A stretch of DNA of 64,000 bases from Pseudomonadota bacterium (lineage in GTDB: Bacteria; Pseudomonadota; Gammaproteobacteria; Steroidobacterales; Steroidobacteraceae), in NCBI GenBank assembly GCA_025357635.1, contig JANXOV010000105.1:1-64000 (forward strand), given 5' to 3'. Within the stretch, counting starts at the first letter, position 1. Each line of letters starts with the position of its first letter. The notes beneath the pieces were generated by a model that searched no databases, was not told the origin of the DNA, and saw only the letters and a program-made list of their open reading frames with translations. A program made the position numbers and the translations under genes. This document shows, piece after piece, positions 1 through 8,784 of this stretch.

Positions 1-2026
1 CGCCGGTTTCCGGCTTCTGCAGCGGCATGATCGTCTGCCGAAACAATTCGAAACGGCCTTCTTCGAGCGCGTTGTTGATGCGGGCGGCCCATTGCATTTC
101 GCGGCGCCGGCGCATGAGGTCGATGTCGTTTTCCTCGAAGCTGTGCACCCGGTTGCGCCCGGCTTCCTTGGCTGCCTGGCAGGCACTGTCGGCGGCGCTG
201 AGCACGGAGGCCACGTCGGCATTGTCGGCGGAGATCGGCACCACCCCGATGCTGGCGCCCAGACGGAAGGTGCGCTCTTCCCATGTGAACTTGAAATTGC
301 GCACCGCTTCGCGCAGCGCTTCGGCCGTGCGCATCGCTTCGTCCAACGAGCAGCTCTCGAGCAGAATGCCGAACTCATCGCCGCCCAGGCGCGCCAGCGT
401 GTCGCGCCAGCGGACCTTTGACTTCAGCAGCGCACCGACCTGACCCAGCAGCGCATCCCCGGCGCTGTGGCCGCAGGTGTCATTGATGATCTTGAACTGA
501 TCCAGATCCAGGTAGCACAGCGCATAAGACGTCTCGCGCGCTTTGGCACTCTTGAGGGCACGCTCCATCCGGTGCTCGAATTCCCGGCGGTTGACAAGGC
601 CGGTGAGCACGTCATGGCTGGCGTGATAGCTCAACCGCCGGTTCAGTTCACGGGCCTCGCTCACGTCATGGAACACCAGCACACCGCCGGATACCGCGCC
701 GCTGCCGTCGCGGATCGGCGATGCAGTGCTCTCGACGTAGATCTCGTTGCCGTCGCGCCGGATCAGCAGCATCGGCCGCACCGACTTGATGGAACGCGTT
801 CGTCGGATGGCCACCGCGAGTGGGTTTTCCAGCGGTTCGCAGGTCTCCTCATGGAATGCGCGGAAGATTTCCTCGATCGCGCGTCCCTGACTGTCCTCCA
901 GACGCCACCCGGTCAGGGTCTCTGCCACCGGATTCAGGTAATCGATCACGCCGGTGGCATCGGTGGTGATGACGCCATCACCGATGCTTTGCAGGGTGAT
1001 CTGCGCGCTCTCCTTTTCCCGAAACAGCGCCTCTTCGTACAATTTGCGCTCGGTGATGTCGAGTTCCACGCCCACCAGACGCAGCAGCCGGCCTTTGTCA
1101 TCGACCTTGGCCTTGGCGCGGCTGATCACCCAGCGCCACTCGCCGGAGGCATGGCGCATGCGGTGCAGGCTCTCGAACAGCGGCGTCTTGCCGGCCACAT
1201 GGTCGCGGATCGCGGCCTGCACCCGCGACATGTCATCGGAGTGCACCAAGGTGCGCCAGTCCGGCGCGGTGCCCACTTCCTGCTCGTCATAGCCGAGCAT
1301 GGTTTTCCAGCGGGGCGACATGTACACGCGGTTGTTGAGCGTATCGAAATCCCACAACCCATCGTTCGCGCTGTACAGCGCCAGGTCATTGCGCTCCTCC
1401 AGATCATGCAGGCTTGCCTCGATCTGAATCCGCGTCAACCCGGCGGCGAGACTCGAGCCGAGCAGCTTCAGCAGCAGGTGCAACTGCACATCCCAGCTCT
1501 CGCGCGGATGCGCCCAGGCCAGACCCAGAAATCCGGCGGGCTTGTCCTGGATGAAAAAGGCGATCATGAGTACGCAGCCAACACCCAGCTGTGACCAGAT
1601 CTGTGCATCGGGCGCCTGTTCACGGCGCGGATTCGCGGAATCGCGCAATTCGAACAGACGCAGATGCGTGAGCCGCGAACTCAGCCAGGGAAAACTTTCC
1701 AGACTCTGCCCGTTCAATTGCTCCGGACTGCCGGTGGCAAGCATCGAGCGCGCGATCTGGGTGTCGGAAAACAGCAGGGTCTGCGGATCCAGACGCACGA
1801 TGAACGCGGTGTCGGCCTCGGTGGATTCGCGCAACGCTTCAAGGTTGACGCGGATGCAGGCGCCGCTAGTGGCAGCCGTAATCGATTGAAATTCAACGGC
1901 GATTTTCGTGCAGACCGCATCTAAGCCCAGTACCAGCCGGCGGCCAGGCTTGCTCCACAGCTGCGGCGACAAAATGTCTGACGCAGTCAGATCAGCTTGT
2001 TGGGGATCGCTGGGTGCGGTGGCCAT
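1..2026 (-). CDS. GAF-PAS-PAS-GGDEF-EAL signalling protein (3' end outside window)
   Basis: This is a cyclic-di-GMP enzyme read on the minus strand from ATG at 2026, with 675 codons inside the window. A GAF-like region covers about residues 40-190. A PAS/PAC unit starts near residue 218 and a second PAS follows it. The GGDEF domain has its signature at 548-552 and an RxxD inhibitory site at 539-542, five residues before it. The sequence then enters what looks like the start of an EAL domain near residue 657 (RFELFRQTIMPL) before the window edge. The intact GGDEF and I-site indicate an active, product-inhibited diguanylate cyclase. Whether the EAL part is catalytic cannot be seen. There is no signal peptide or membrane segment, so it is probably cytosolic. 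It lies downstream of the DUF374 gene on the same strand, with an inverted repeat between them. Confidence 0.9.
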   Translation of the reverse strand, partial: MATAPSDPQQADLTASDILSPQLWSKPGRRLVLGLDAVCTKIAVEFQSITAATSGACIRVNLEALRESTEADTAFIVRLDPQTLLFSDTQIARSMLATGSPEQLNGQSLESFPWLSSRLTHLRLFELRDSANPRREQAPDAQIWSQLGVGCVLMIAFFIQDKPAGFLGLAWAHPRESWDVQLHLLLKLLGSSLAAGLTRIQIEASLHDLEERNDLALYSANDGLWDFDTLNNRVYMSPRWKTMLGYDEQEVGTAPDWRTLVHSDDMSRVQAAIRDHVAGKTPLFESLHRMRHASGEWRWVISRAKAKVDDKGRLLRLVGVELDITERKLYEEALFREKESAQITLQSIGDGVITTDATGVIDYLNPVAETLTGWRLEDSQGRAIEEIFRAFHEETCEPLENPLAVAIRRTRSIKSVRPMLLIRRDGNEIYVESTASPIRDGSGAVSGGVLVFHDVSEARELNRRLSYHASHDVLTGLVNRREFEHRMERALKSAKARETSYALCYLDLDQFKIINDTCGHSAGDALLGQVGALLKSKVRWRDTLARLGGDEFGILLESCSLDEAMRTAEALREAVRNFKFTWEERTFRLGASIGVVPISADNADVASVLSAADSACQAAKEAGRNRVHSFEENDIDLMRRRREMQWAARINNALEEGRFELFRQTIMPLQKPETG

Positions 2027-2042
2027 GTTTCCCTGATTCTCG

Positions 2043-2075
2043 CATAGACTATGAAGATAATCTAGTAAGTCTATG
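2043..2075. promoter_or_regulatory. 8-bp inverted repeat upstream of the GGDEF gene
   Basis: CATAGACT at 2043-2050 is mirrored perfectly by AGTCTATG at 2068-2075, with a 17-bp AT-rich spacer. The site lies 17 bp upstream of the GGDEF start codon and touches the stop codon of the acyltransferase gene. The AT-rich spacer could hold a promoter -10 element, so it is a candidate operator. No known regulator is assigned. Confidence 0.35.
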
Positions 2076-2823
2076 ATGCCAAAGCAATTACGGCCCGGTC
2101 GTATAGCGCCTTCAATCGCGCTTCCATGTCGACCTGATTCCGCTCCAACCCTACCGCATCCAGGCCCTTAGGAACGTAGACCGGTTCACCAACTACGATA
2201 CAAATCCGCGCAAACGGCCAGGGGATGACAAAGCGGTCCCATTTGATTTTCCAGGCACGCGAAGCTGCATAAGCCATTGGGATGATGGGGCGCTGCGACA
2301 ATTGCGACAGAAGCACTGCGCCGGGCTTGAATTTCCACGGCGGGCCGCGCGGCCCGTCGGGGGTGATCGCGGGCGAGACGGCGTCCTGCACCAAGGCCTG
2401 ATAGTAGTCGCGCAGTGCCCGCGCACCCGTATGCGAAGATGACCCGCGGATGACGGTTGCGCCGGCCCGCCGCACGGTGATCGCTCCGATTTCTCCGTCC
2501 ACCGACGGGCTGATGAGAAAGCCGAGATTCACCCCGCTGGCGCGCATGGCCAGCAACTGCTTCACGCAGAACAACTGATGCTGGTGCCAATACACGGGGA
2601 TGAACGAGGGCGCGCGTGCCAGGGCCGCGCGGATGTGCTCCTCCCCTTCCACGCGAACGACCCGGGACCAGCTCCAGACCAGGCGCACCAGCGCAAGACC
2701 CATCGGCACCAGCATCTGATAGAGCAACAGGCGCGGGCGCGTGAGCTTGCGCAGCGAACGAGTCTTCTGCTCGTACAGCGTATTGCGAAGCTGGCCGTCA
2801 TCCGGATCTGTCACGGAGCGCAT
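2071..2823 (-). CDS. DUF374-type lysophospholipid acyltransferase
   Basis: A 250-residue protein of the LPLAT-related DUF374 family. Members are thought to transfer acyl groups to a lipid acceptor at the inner membrane. A hydrophobic segment lies at about residues 32-52. It is followed by a His motif (PVYWHQHQ, His80), SPSVDGE near 106 and PDGPRGP at 155-161, which are conserved family blocks. I chose ATG 2823; a longer frame would run back into the divergent P450 gene. The P450 start is 53 bp away on the other strand, so they probably share a promoter region. Association with an acyl-AMP ligase and a second acyltransferase suggests one lipid-modifying locus. Confidence 0.8.
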   Translation of the reverse strand: MRSVTDPDDGQLRNTLYEQKTRSLRKLTRPRLLLYQMLVPMGLALVRLVWSWSRVVRVEGEEHIRAALARAPSFIPVYWHQHQLFCVKQLLAMRASGVNLGFLISPSVDGEIGAITVRRAGATVIRGSSSHTGARALRDYYQALVQDAVSPAITPDGPRGPPWKFKPGAVLLSQLSQRPIIPMAYAASRAWKIKWDRFVIPWPFARICIVVGEPVYVPKGLDAVGLERNQVDMEARLKALYDRAVIALAS

Positions 2824-2876
2824 TGTGTAAGACGCGCCACAGCTTGCGCAAGGTTCGCGTCGGTTACAATGGCCGG

Positions 2877-4175
2877 ATGCAAACCGCCACCTTGCCACCG
2901 GGACCGCCCGCCGGATTCGATCTGGGAGCAACCGATGAGACGCTTGCGCTGATGCGTGAGTGGTTTCCCCGCTACGGAGACATCTACCGCGTGTTTTCAC
3001 CGGCGCGCGGCACGCACGACTATGTGATCAACAATCCCGAGGACATCAAGCGGGTGATGTTGTCCAACCACCGCAACTACACCAAGGGCGGCGGCATGGA
3101 CCGGGTCAAGATCCTCCTCGGCAATGGCATCATGACCAGCGAAGGCGCCTTCTGGCGCCGCCAGCGGCGCATGATGCAGCCGGCTTTTCACCGACGAATC
3201 ATCGGCCAGTTCGCCCAACTCATTGGCGATATCAACGAAAAGCACGCGCAACGGTGGGATGCGGCCTGCAAGCGCGGCGAGCCGATCAATCTCACCGACG
3301 AAACCAGCGCGCTGACCCTGGACATCGTGCTGCAGTCGATTTTCGGCACCGACCTTGCGCGCATCGAAAGGCAGCTCGGCGCCAACCCCTTCGAGGTGGT
3401 CGCCAAGGAACAGGCGCGCGATCTGAAATTTGCGTTCCGCTTCCGCTCCCTGGGCAAGCTGGTGTCCGAGGTCATGCAGCGCCGCCGGCAGGAGCAAGAA
3501 CCGCATTTCGACTTTCTGGCCATGCTGATGGATGCGCGCGATCGCGAAACCGATCAGGCCATGGATGACCGCGAACTGATCGACGAAGTATTGACCTTGA
3601 TCGTGGCGGGCCATGAAACCACCGCGGCGGCGCTGACCTGGACATGGTATCTGCTGAGCCAGAACGCGGAAGCCGAAGCCAGGCTGCAGGCCGAGGCAGA
3701 CCGGGCTCCCGACACAGGCGCGCCGTCGCTGGAAGTGGCCGAGGCGCAGGCCTATACGCATCAGGTTGCGCAGGAGTCTCTGCGCCTGTATCCCCCGGGA
3801 TGGCTGTTGGTGCGCAAAACCATCGAGCCCGACACGCTGGGCGGCTATGACATACCGGCGCGCGCCGAGGTGTTTCTGAGCCCCTTCATGCTGCACCGTC
3901 ATCCGCAATTCTGGCCCGATCCGGAAGCCTTCGATCCGGGGCGCTTTGCAGGCTCGGACGCTGCCGAGCGGCATCGGTTCGCCTACATCCCGTTTGCCGT
4001 CGGCCCGCGCCACTGCATTGGGGAAAACATGGCCATGTACGAAATGCTCGTGCATTTGCAGCGCATGGCGCGGCGTTTCCGGCTGGTGCGAGCCGACGAC
4101 TCCCCGATCGAACTGGAAGCGCAGATCAACCTTCGACCTCGATCCAATCTCATGATGATGGTGCAGACGCGATGA
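2877..4175 (+). CDS. Cytochrome P450
   Basis: A 432-residue soluble bacterial P450 monooxygenase. Visible signatures are the I-helix oxygen-activation motif AGHETT at 244-249, the ExxR motif (ESLR) at 300-303, and the haem loop FAVGPRHCIG at 373-382 with Cys380 as the haem thiolate. The N-terminus has no membrane anchor and begins MQTATLPPGPP. An in-frame extension upstream exists but lacks family character, so ATG 2877 is preferred. Its TGA overlaps the ATG of the acyl-AMP ligase by four bases, implying translational coupling. The likely substrate is therefore a fatty acid or a carrier-bound acyl chain; that is inference. No ferredoxin or ferredoxin reductase partner is adjacent. Confidence 0.93.
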   Translation: MQTATLPPGPPAGFDLGATDETLALMREWFPRYGDIYRVFSPARGTHDYVINNPEDIKRVMLSNHRNYTKGGGMDRVKILLGNGIMTSEGAFWRRQRRMMQPAFHRRIIGQFAQLIGDINEKHAQRWDAACKRGEPINLTDETSALTLDIVLQSIFGTDLARIERQLGANPFEVVAKEQARDLKFAFRFRSLGKLVSEVMQRRRQEQEPHFDFLAMLMDARDRETDQAMDDRELIDEVLTLIVAGHETTAAALTWTWYLLSQNAEAEARLQAEADRAPDTGAPSLEVAEAQAYTHQVAQESLRLYPPGWLLVRKTIEPDTLGGYDIPARAEVFLSPFMLHRHPQFWPDPEAFDPGRFAGSDAAERHRFAYIPFAVGPRHCIGENMAMYEMLVHLQRMARRFRLVRADDSPIELEAQINLRPRSNLMMMVQTR

Positions 4176-6130
4176 GCTACGAAACGCTGGTGGACATTCT
4201 GGAAAGCAACCGCAAGGTCGACCGGGCCGTGACCTATGTCCTGGGAGAAAACGAGGAACGCCGTCTGTCGTACGGCGAGGTGCATTCCCGTGCGCTGGGC
4301 ATCTTGTATCACCTGCAAGCCATGGGCGCGCAGCACGGTGACAAGATGATCATTTTCCTGAGCAACAATGAACAGTTCATGGATGGGTTTTGGGCGGCCG
4401 TGTGCGGCGGCATCGTGCCCGTCCCCATCGCGGTGGGGATCAGCGACGAACACCGCCACAAACTGCTGCGCGTCGCCGCCAAGCTCGGCGATCCCCTGCT
4501 TTACACCGACCGCAAGAGCCTGGAGCGGCTGCAGACACTGGCGCAAGAATCCGATCAAGGCGCACTGTTCGACAAACTCAAGGCGCGCACCTTCCTGGCC
4601 GATTCAATCACCGACATCTCGCGCGCCGGCAAGCTGCATCGCCCCTCCCCCGGCGACATCGCTTTCATTCAGTTTTCCTCCGGGTCCACCAGCGAACCCA
4701 AAGGCGTGGTGCTGACGCACGCCAATCTGGTGGCCAACACCAAAGGCTCGGCGCAGATTGCAAAATTCACTGAAAACGACGTCACGCTGAGCTGGATGCC
4801 GCTCACCCACGATATGGGATTGATCGGTTTTTATCTGATGCAATTCGCCGCACGCGCGCACGTCAATCTGATGCCCACCGAGTTGTTCGTGCGCCGCCCC
4901 CTGCTGTGGCTGCAAGTAGCTTCCAAGAAACGGGTGACGGTCACCTGCTCGCCGAATTTTGGCTACCGGCACCTGCTCAAAGTACTGGGCGGCCGCAAAC
5001 TCGAGGGCGTAGATCTGTCCTCGATCCGCCTGATTTTCAACGGGGCCGAGCCCATCTCGGTGGCCTTGTGCAATGAGTTCATGGACACGCTGGCGTATAC
5101 CGGCCTGAAGCGTAGAGCCATGTTTCCCGTTTACGGACTGGCCGAAGCCTCGCTCGCGGTCACGCTGCCTGCGTTGGACTGCGACTATCGATGGATCCGG
5201 GTCAACCGCCACCGGCTCAATGTCGGCGATAGCCTCGAATTGAATCCGGCGCAAAGCCGCGATGCGCTGGAAATCATGGCGGTCGGCAGCGTCATTCCCT
5301 ACACCGAGTTGCGCATCGCCGACGGCTCACGCGCGCCACTGGGGGCGGGCCAGGTCGGCCACATCTTGATTCGTGGCGAGAACGTCACGCGCCAGTATTA
5401 CGGCGACCCCGGCGCGACCGCGCAGGCCATCGACGCCGAGGGCTGGCTGGACACCGGCGACCTGGGGGCGCTTTACGAAGGCCAGCTGTACATCACGGGA
5501 CGCGCCAAGGAAATCATTTTCATCAACGGCCAGAACTACTACCCCTACGATCTGGAAAACATCGCGCAACGCGCGCCCGGATTGGAACTGGGCAAGGTGG
5601 TGGCGGCCGGTGTGCGCAAACCGGATGCGCAGACCGACGAGCTTACCGTGTTCGTTCTGCATCGCACCGACATGGCGGAGTTCCTGCCCATCGCCAATGC
5701 GGTGAGCCGGCTGGTCAACGAGCACGCGGGCCTGGAGGTCGCACACGTGGTTCCCGTCAAGCGCATCCCCAAGACCACCAGTGGCAAAGTGCAGCGGCAT
5801 TTACTCGAACAGAGCTACATCGACGGCGAGTTCGATCAAGAGCTGGCTGAACTTGACCGTCTGCGGGCCGCACACGCCGGCAGCGCCGCACCGAGCGCAT
5901 CCGACCTTGAAAACCGCTTGCTGTCGATCTGCGACGCAGCCCTGCCCGGCAAGGGTCTTGGCGCAAACGACAACCTGTTCGAAATCGGCGCCAGCTCCCT
6001 CAAGCTGATTGAAATCCACGAGAACATCGATCGCGAATTCCCCGGGCTGATCGACCTGACCGAATTATTCGATCATCCAACGGTGGCGCAACTGGCAAAA
6101 CACCTGGAAGGCAAACTCGCGAGCGCGTGA
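4172..6130 (+). CDS. Fatty acyl-AMP ligase with C-terminal acyl-carrier domain
   Basis: A 652-residue two-domain protein. The first ~570 residues are an ANL-superfamily adenylation domain of fatty acyl-AMP ligase type. The P-loop-like SSGSTSEPKG is at 169-178, LTHDMGLIG at 211-219, and a TGDLG hinge-region motif sits near residue 430. A carrier domain follows, with DNLFEIGASSLKLIEI, where Ser609 is the expected phosphopantetheine site. It should activate a fatty acid as acyl-AMP and load it onto its own carrier arm. Coupling to the P450 suggests oxidation of the tethered chain. No ketosynthase or thioesterase is present in the window, so the acyl acceptor is unknown; the neighbouring acyltransferases are candidates. 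The stop is 8 bp from the convergent LpxL-like gene. Confidence 0.88.
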   Translation: MSYETLVDILESNRKVDRAVTYVLGENEERRLSYGEVHSRALGILYHLQAMGAQHGDKMIIFLSNNEQFMDGFWAAVCGGIVPVPIAVGISDEHRHKLLRVAAKLGDPLLYTDRKSLERLQTLAQESDQGALFDKLKARTFLADSITDISRAGKLHRPSPGDIAFIQFSSGSTSEPKGVVLTHANLVANTKGSAQIAKFTENDVTLSWMPLTHDMGLIGFYLMQFAARAHVNLMPTELFVRRPLLWLQVASKKRVTVTCSPNFGYRHLLKVLGGRKLEGVDLSSIRLIFNGAEPISVALCNEFMDTLAYTGLKRRAMFPVYGLAEASLAVTLPALDCDYRWIRVNRHRLNVGDSLELNPAQSRDALEIMAVGSVIPYTELRIADGSRAPLGAGQVGHILIRGENVTRQYYGDPGATAQAIDAEGWLDTGDLGALYEGQLYITGRAKEIIFINGQNYYPYDLENIAQRAPGLELGKVVAAGVRKPDAQTDELTVFVLHRTDMAEFLPIANAVSRLVNEHAGLEVAHVVPVKRIPKTTSGKVQRHLLEQSYIDGEFDQELAELDRLRAAHAGSAAPSASDLENRLLSICDAALPGKGLGANDNLFEIGASSLKLIEIHENIDREFPGLIDLTELFDHPTVAQLAKHLEGKLASA

Positions 6131-6137
6131 CCGGACT

Positions 6138-7055
6138 TTACTCTGGCGCCGTTTCGTACAAGGGCTTCTTGAGTTTCCAACGGCGGTAGGACCACAGCCA
6201 GTCGGCCGGTGCGCGATATACTTCGGCCTCGCACAGCCGCGCATAGCGCTCGGTAATGGCGCCGCTTTCCAGGCGTTCGACGCCGTCCCACAGGCGCTCC
6301 AGTTCCACCTCGTAGTAGCCGCGACGAATGCGCCGCATGGCCAGAAAGATCATGGGCAGCCGCGTGCTGCGGGAGATCTGCTCAGCGCCCACGTAGAAGG
6401 CCGTCTCCTGACCGAGGAACCAGGTCCAATGGCGGCGATCCGTGGACACGGGCGCCTGATCGGCGTTCATGGCGAGCGCGCGCACGATGCCGCGACGCTT
6501 TAGAAAATCCGCGAGCAGATCCTTGGCCGGGATCAGGCGCGCGCCGAAACGCGTGCGCAAGTTGTACATCAGGCGCTCGCCCCACTGATCATGAAGCGGT
6601 TTGTACGCCGCATCGACGGGGTACCCCAGCTGCAGCACCATGCCGTGCAGCAGCCACTCCCAATTGCACAGATGCGAAGTCACCAGCATCACGCTCTTGC
6701 CGGCCGCCAGATGCTCGCGCGCCATCTCGGGGTTGCGGATCTGCACGCGCTCGCACAGTTGCTCAGGCGTGATGGTCACCGACTTGATGAGTTCCACCGC
6801 CACATCACAAAAGCTCTTCAGAAATTGCCTGTGAATGGCGCGCCGCTGCGCTGCCGTGCGCTGCGGGAACACTGTTTCCAGTTGATCGCCAATCACGCGA
6901 TGCCGGTGCCTGACCACGTAGTAGGCAAGCACATAGAGAAAGGACGAAAAGGCGTACAGGACCGGCAGCGGCAATCGCGACAGCCAGCGCAGAGCGGCAG
7001 GAAACTTGACCTTCAAAGACAAACTCCACCAGTAGCCATTGGATCGCACCTGCAT
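6138..7055 (-). CDS. LpxL/HtrB-like lysophospholipid acyltransferase
   Basis: A 305-residue inner-membrane acyltransferase of the lipid A late-acyltransferase family. It has a hydrophobic N-terminal segment at about 28-48 and the catalytic HxxxxE signature in SHLCNWEWL (His128, Glu133). Further family blocks follow, such as NADQAPV and a region near residue 220 with FLGQETAFYVGA. A TTG start at 7124 would add 23 residues; ATG 7055 is preferred because the sequence before it has no family character, but the ribosome site is weak for both. It faces the P450/ligase pair convergently. It may acylate lipid A or use an acyl chain made by its neighbours. Confidence 0.8.
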   Translation of the reverse strand: MQVRSNGYWWSLSLKVKFPAALRWLSRLPLPVLYAFSSFLYVLAYYVVRHRHRVIGDQLETVFPQRTAAQRRAIHRQFLKSFCDVAVELIKSVTITPEQLCERVQIRNPEMAREHLAAGKSVMLVTSHLCNWEWLLHGMVLQLGYPVDAAYKPLHDQWGERLMYNLRTRFGARLIPAKDLLADFLKRRGIVRALAMNADQAPVSTDRRHWTWFLGQETAFYVGAEQISRSTRLPMIFLAMRRIRRGYYEVELERLWDGVERLESGAITERYARLCEAEVYRAPADWLWSYRRWKLKKPLYETAPE

Positions 7056-7243
7056 TGCAAGATCAACGCGCAGCGGCGCGAATCCCAGCAAATGCAGCCT
7101 CGAGGCTGCGTTTTCGAGAAGCAATCGTCGGCCAGCACCGCATCCTTGCTTCTACCATGACCCAGATTGACCCGAACGATCACCCCAACGCGCACCTCCC
7201 CAGATTATGTCGAATCACTCGTGCGCCTGCTGGAGTCTTTGGA

Positions 7244-8344
7244 ATGAATAACTTACATCGCCGAGGATTGGCGGCAATCGCCACCCTTCTCGTCCTTGGG
7301 ATCACCCCTTGCCAGGCGCAGCACGAACACTCCTCCGGCGAATTTGACGTGTTCCTGTCAGCCCTGGCACTCAAATCATCCAATGACGTGAAGCGCGGAG
7401 AAGAGGACTCCTGGTTCAACGCTGACATCGTATTCGGTCTGACGCAGCATCGATTCCGGGTATTTGGCGAATATTTCATCACCGCCGAAGAGCACGATCT
7501 GGAGCGGTTTCAGGTCGGCTACGAGTTCGTGCCGGAAACCGTCTTATGGATCGGCCGTTTTCATCAACCCGCCAGCGCCTGGAACACCGAGCACCATCAC
7601 GGGCGCTATCTGCAGACCGCAATCACCCGGCCCTCGATCGAACGTTGGGAAGATGAGCACGGCGTTATACCGCAGCATATCGTCGGTGCGCTGTTCGAAT
7701 CGCGCCAGGCGATCGGCGAGGACGGCGCGATACAATTTTCCACCGGTGTCGGCGCCGGACCCTCGATCGGGAAAAATCAGCTCGAACCCGTCGAACTGCT
7801 CGACAAAACGCCTGGACGGCATCGATTGTCCATCACCGCCCGCATCGCCTACCTGCCTGAGTATGTGGGACCCACCAGCGCCGGCTTGTTGTACGGGCAC
7901 CATCAGCTGTTGGTGCGCGATGCAGGCGTCGCGGCTTCGCTGCAATCCGAAAGTGCCAATCTGAGCATTTACGGCGCCTATGCCGATTGGAATCAGGATC
8001 CCTGGCGAGTCATCGCCGCGCTTTACCACGCGCGAGTCGAATTTGAATCGCCCGGACAGCGCGAATCCTTCGTGTCAGGCTACGCACAGGTCGAACGGCA
8101 GCTGCCCAAACGCCTGACGGCCTTCGGCCGCATCGAGTCTTCCGATCGCATGCGGCAATCGCGATTCGTCGCCGCCTTCGATGACCGCGACGGTGATATC
8201 GACCTGCCCCTGCGGCGAAATGCGCTGGGCATGCGCTGGGACTATGCGCACCGGCAAGCCCTCAGCATCGAGTTGTCGCACGTCGTCTCGCCAACCCAGG
8301 ATTCCAACGAAGTGCGGCTGCAATGGAGCGCTGCGGTTCCGTGA
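7244..8344 (+). CDS. Predicted outer-membrane beta-barrel protein
   Basis: A 366-residue exported protein. The start at ATG 7244 has GGAG upstream and is followed by a clear signal peptide ending PCQAQ. The mature part is His-rich at the beginning (QHEHSS). It consists of alternating amphipathic segments rich in aromatic and charged residues, with no Cys, as expected of a porin-like barrel. I do not recognise a specific family. Its stop overlaps a GTG start of the next gene (GTGA), so it is the first gene of a four-gene set with a PstS-like protein, a sensor kinase and a receiver protein. It may be the outer-membrane entry point for the sensed ligand (inference). Confidence 0.65.
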   Translation: MNNLHRRGLAAIATLLVLGITPCQAQHEHSSGEFDVFLSALALKSSNDVKRGEEDSWFNADIVFGLTQHRFRVFGEYFITAEEHDLERFQVGYEFVPETVLWIGRFHQPASAWNTEHHHGRYLQTAITRPSIERWEDEHGVIPQHIVGALFESRQAIGEDGAIQFSTGVGAGPSIGKNQLEPVELLDKTPGRHRLSITARIAYLPEYVGPTSAGLLYGHHQLLVRDAGVAASLQSESANLSIYGAYADWNQDPWRVIAALYHARVEFESPGQRESFVSGYAQVERQLPKRLTAFGRIESSDRMRQSRFVAAFDDRDGDIDLPLRRNALGMRWDYAHRQALSIELSHVVSPTQDSNEVRLQWSAAVP

Positions 8345-8784
8345 GCCGGCGCGTGCGCCAATTGACGTTGATACTTGCGCTGCTATGCGCAGCGGCGCCG
8401 TCCTTCGCCAACGAAAAACTGGTGCTCATCGTAAGCGCGAACAGCCAGATTCAGCAGCTTGACTCTCTGGAGGTCCGCAAGCTGTTCCTGGGTCTCACCG
8501 TCACGCACGGCGGCAACCGCCTGCGTCCGCTGCTCAATGAGTCCGATCCGCATATGAAGGACATATTTCTGCAAAATATCGTGTCGATGTCGGATATCAC
8601 ATACGATCGCCATCTGCTGGGAATGGCACTCAAACAGGGCAAGTCCCAACCGGACAGCTTCAAAGACAGCGCCCTGTTACACGCCGCAGTCGGCGCCGAT
8701 CCGAACGCCGTGAGTTTTGCGTGGCTCAAGGATGTCGAGCGAAACACTCATCTGAAAGTATTGCGTATCTTATGGCACGACTGA
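8341..8784 (+). CDS. Small PstS-like periplasmic protein
   Basis: A 147-residue exported protein starting at GTG 8341, overlapping the preceding stop; an ATG at 8323 is an alternative. A signal peptide ends near SFANEK. The mature sequence resembles the small substrate-binding-like proteins related to phosphate-binding PstS: VLIVSANSQIQQLDSLEVRKL at the start, then LFLGL, with no permease or ATPase nearby. Its position directly before a membrane sensor kinase, overlapping it by 13 bp, suggests a periplasmic ligand-sensing accessory rather than a transporter subunit. The ligand cannot be predicted. Confidence 0.65.
   Translation: MSRRVRQLTLILALLCAAAPSFANEKLVLIVSANSQIQQLDSLEVRKLFLGLTVTHGGNRLRPLLNESDPHMKDIFLQNIVSMSDITYDRHLLGMALKQGKSQPDSFKDSALLHAAVGADPNAVSFAWLKDVERNTHLKVLRILWHD

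Noticed and set aside
27-1594. Plus-strand frames across the first 1.6 kb
   Set aside because: The minus strand encodes a continuous PAS-PAS-GGDEF protein with an intact GGDEF signature, which explains the sequence.
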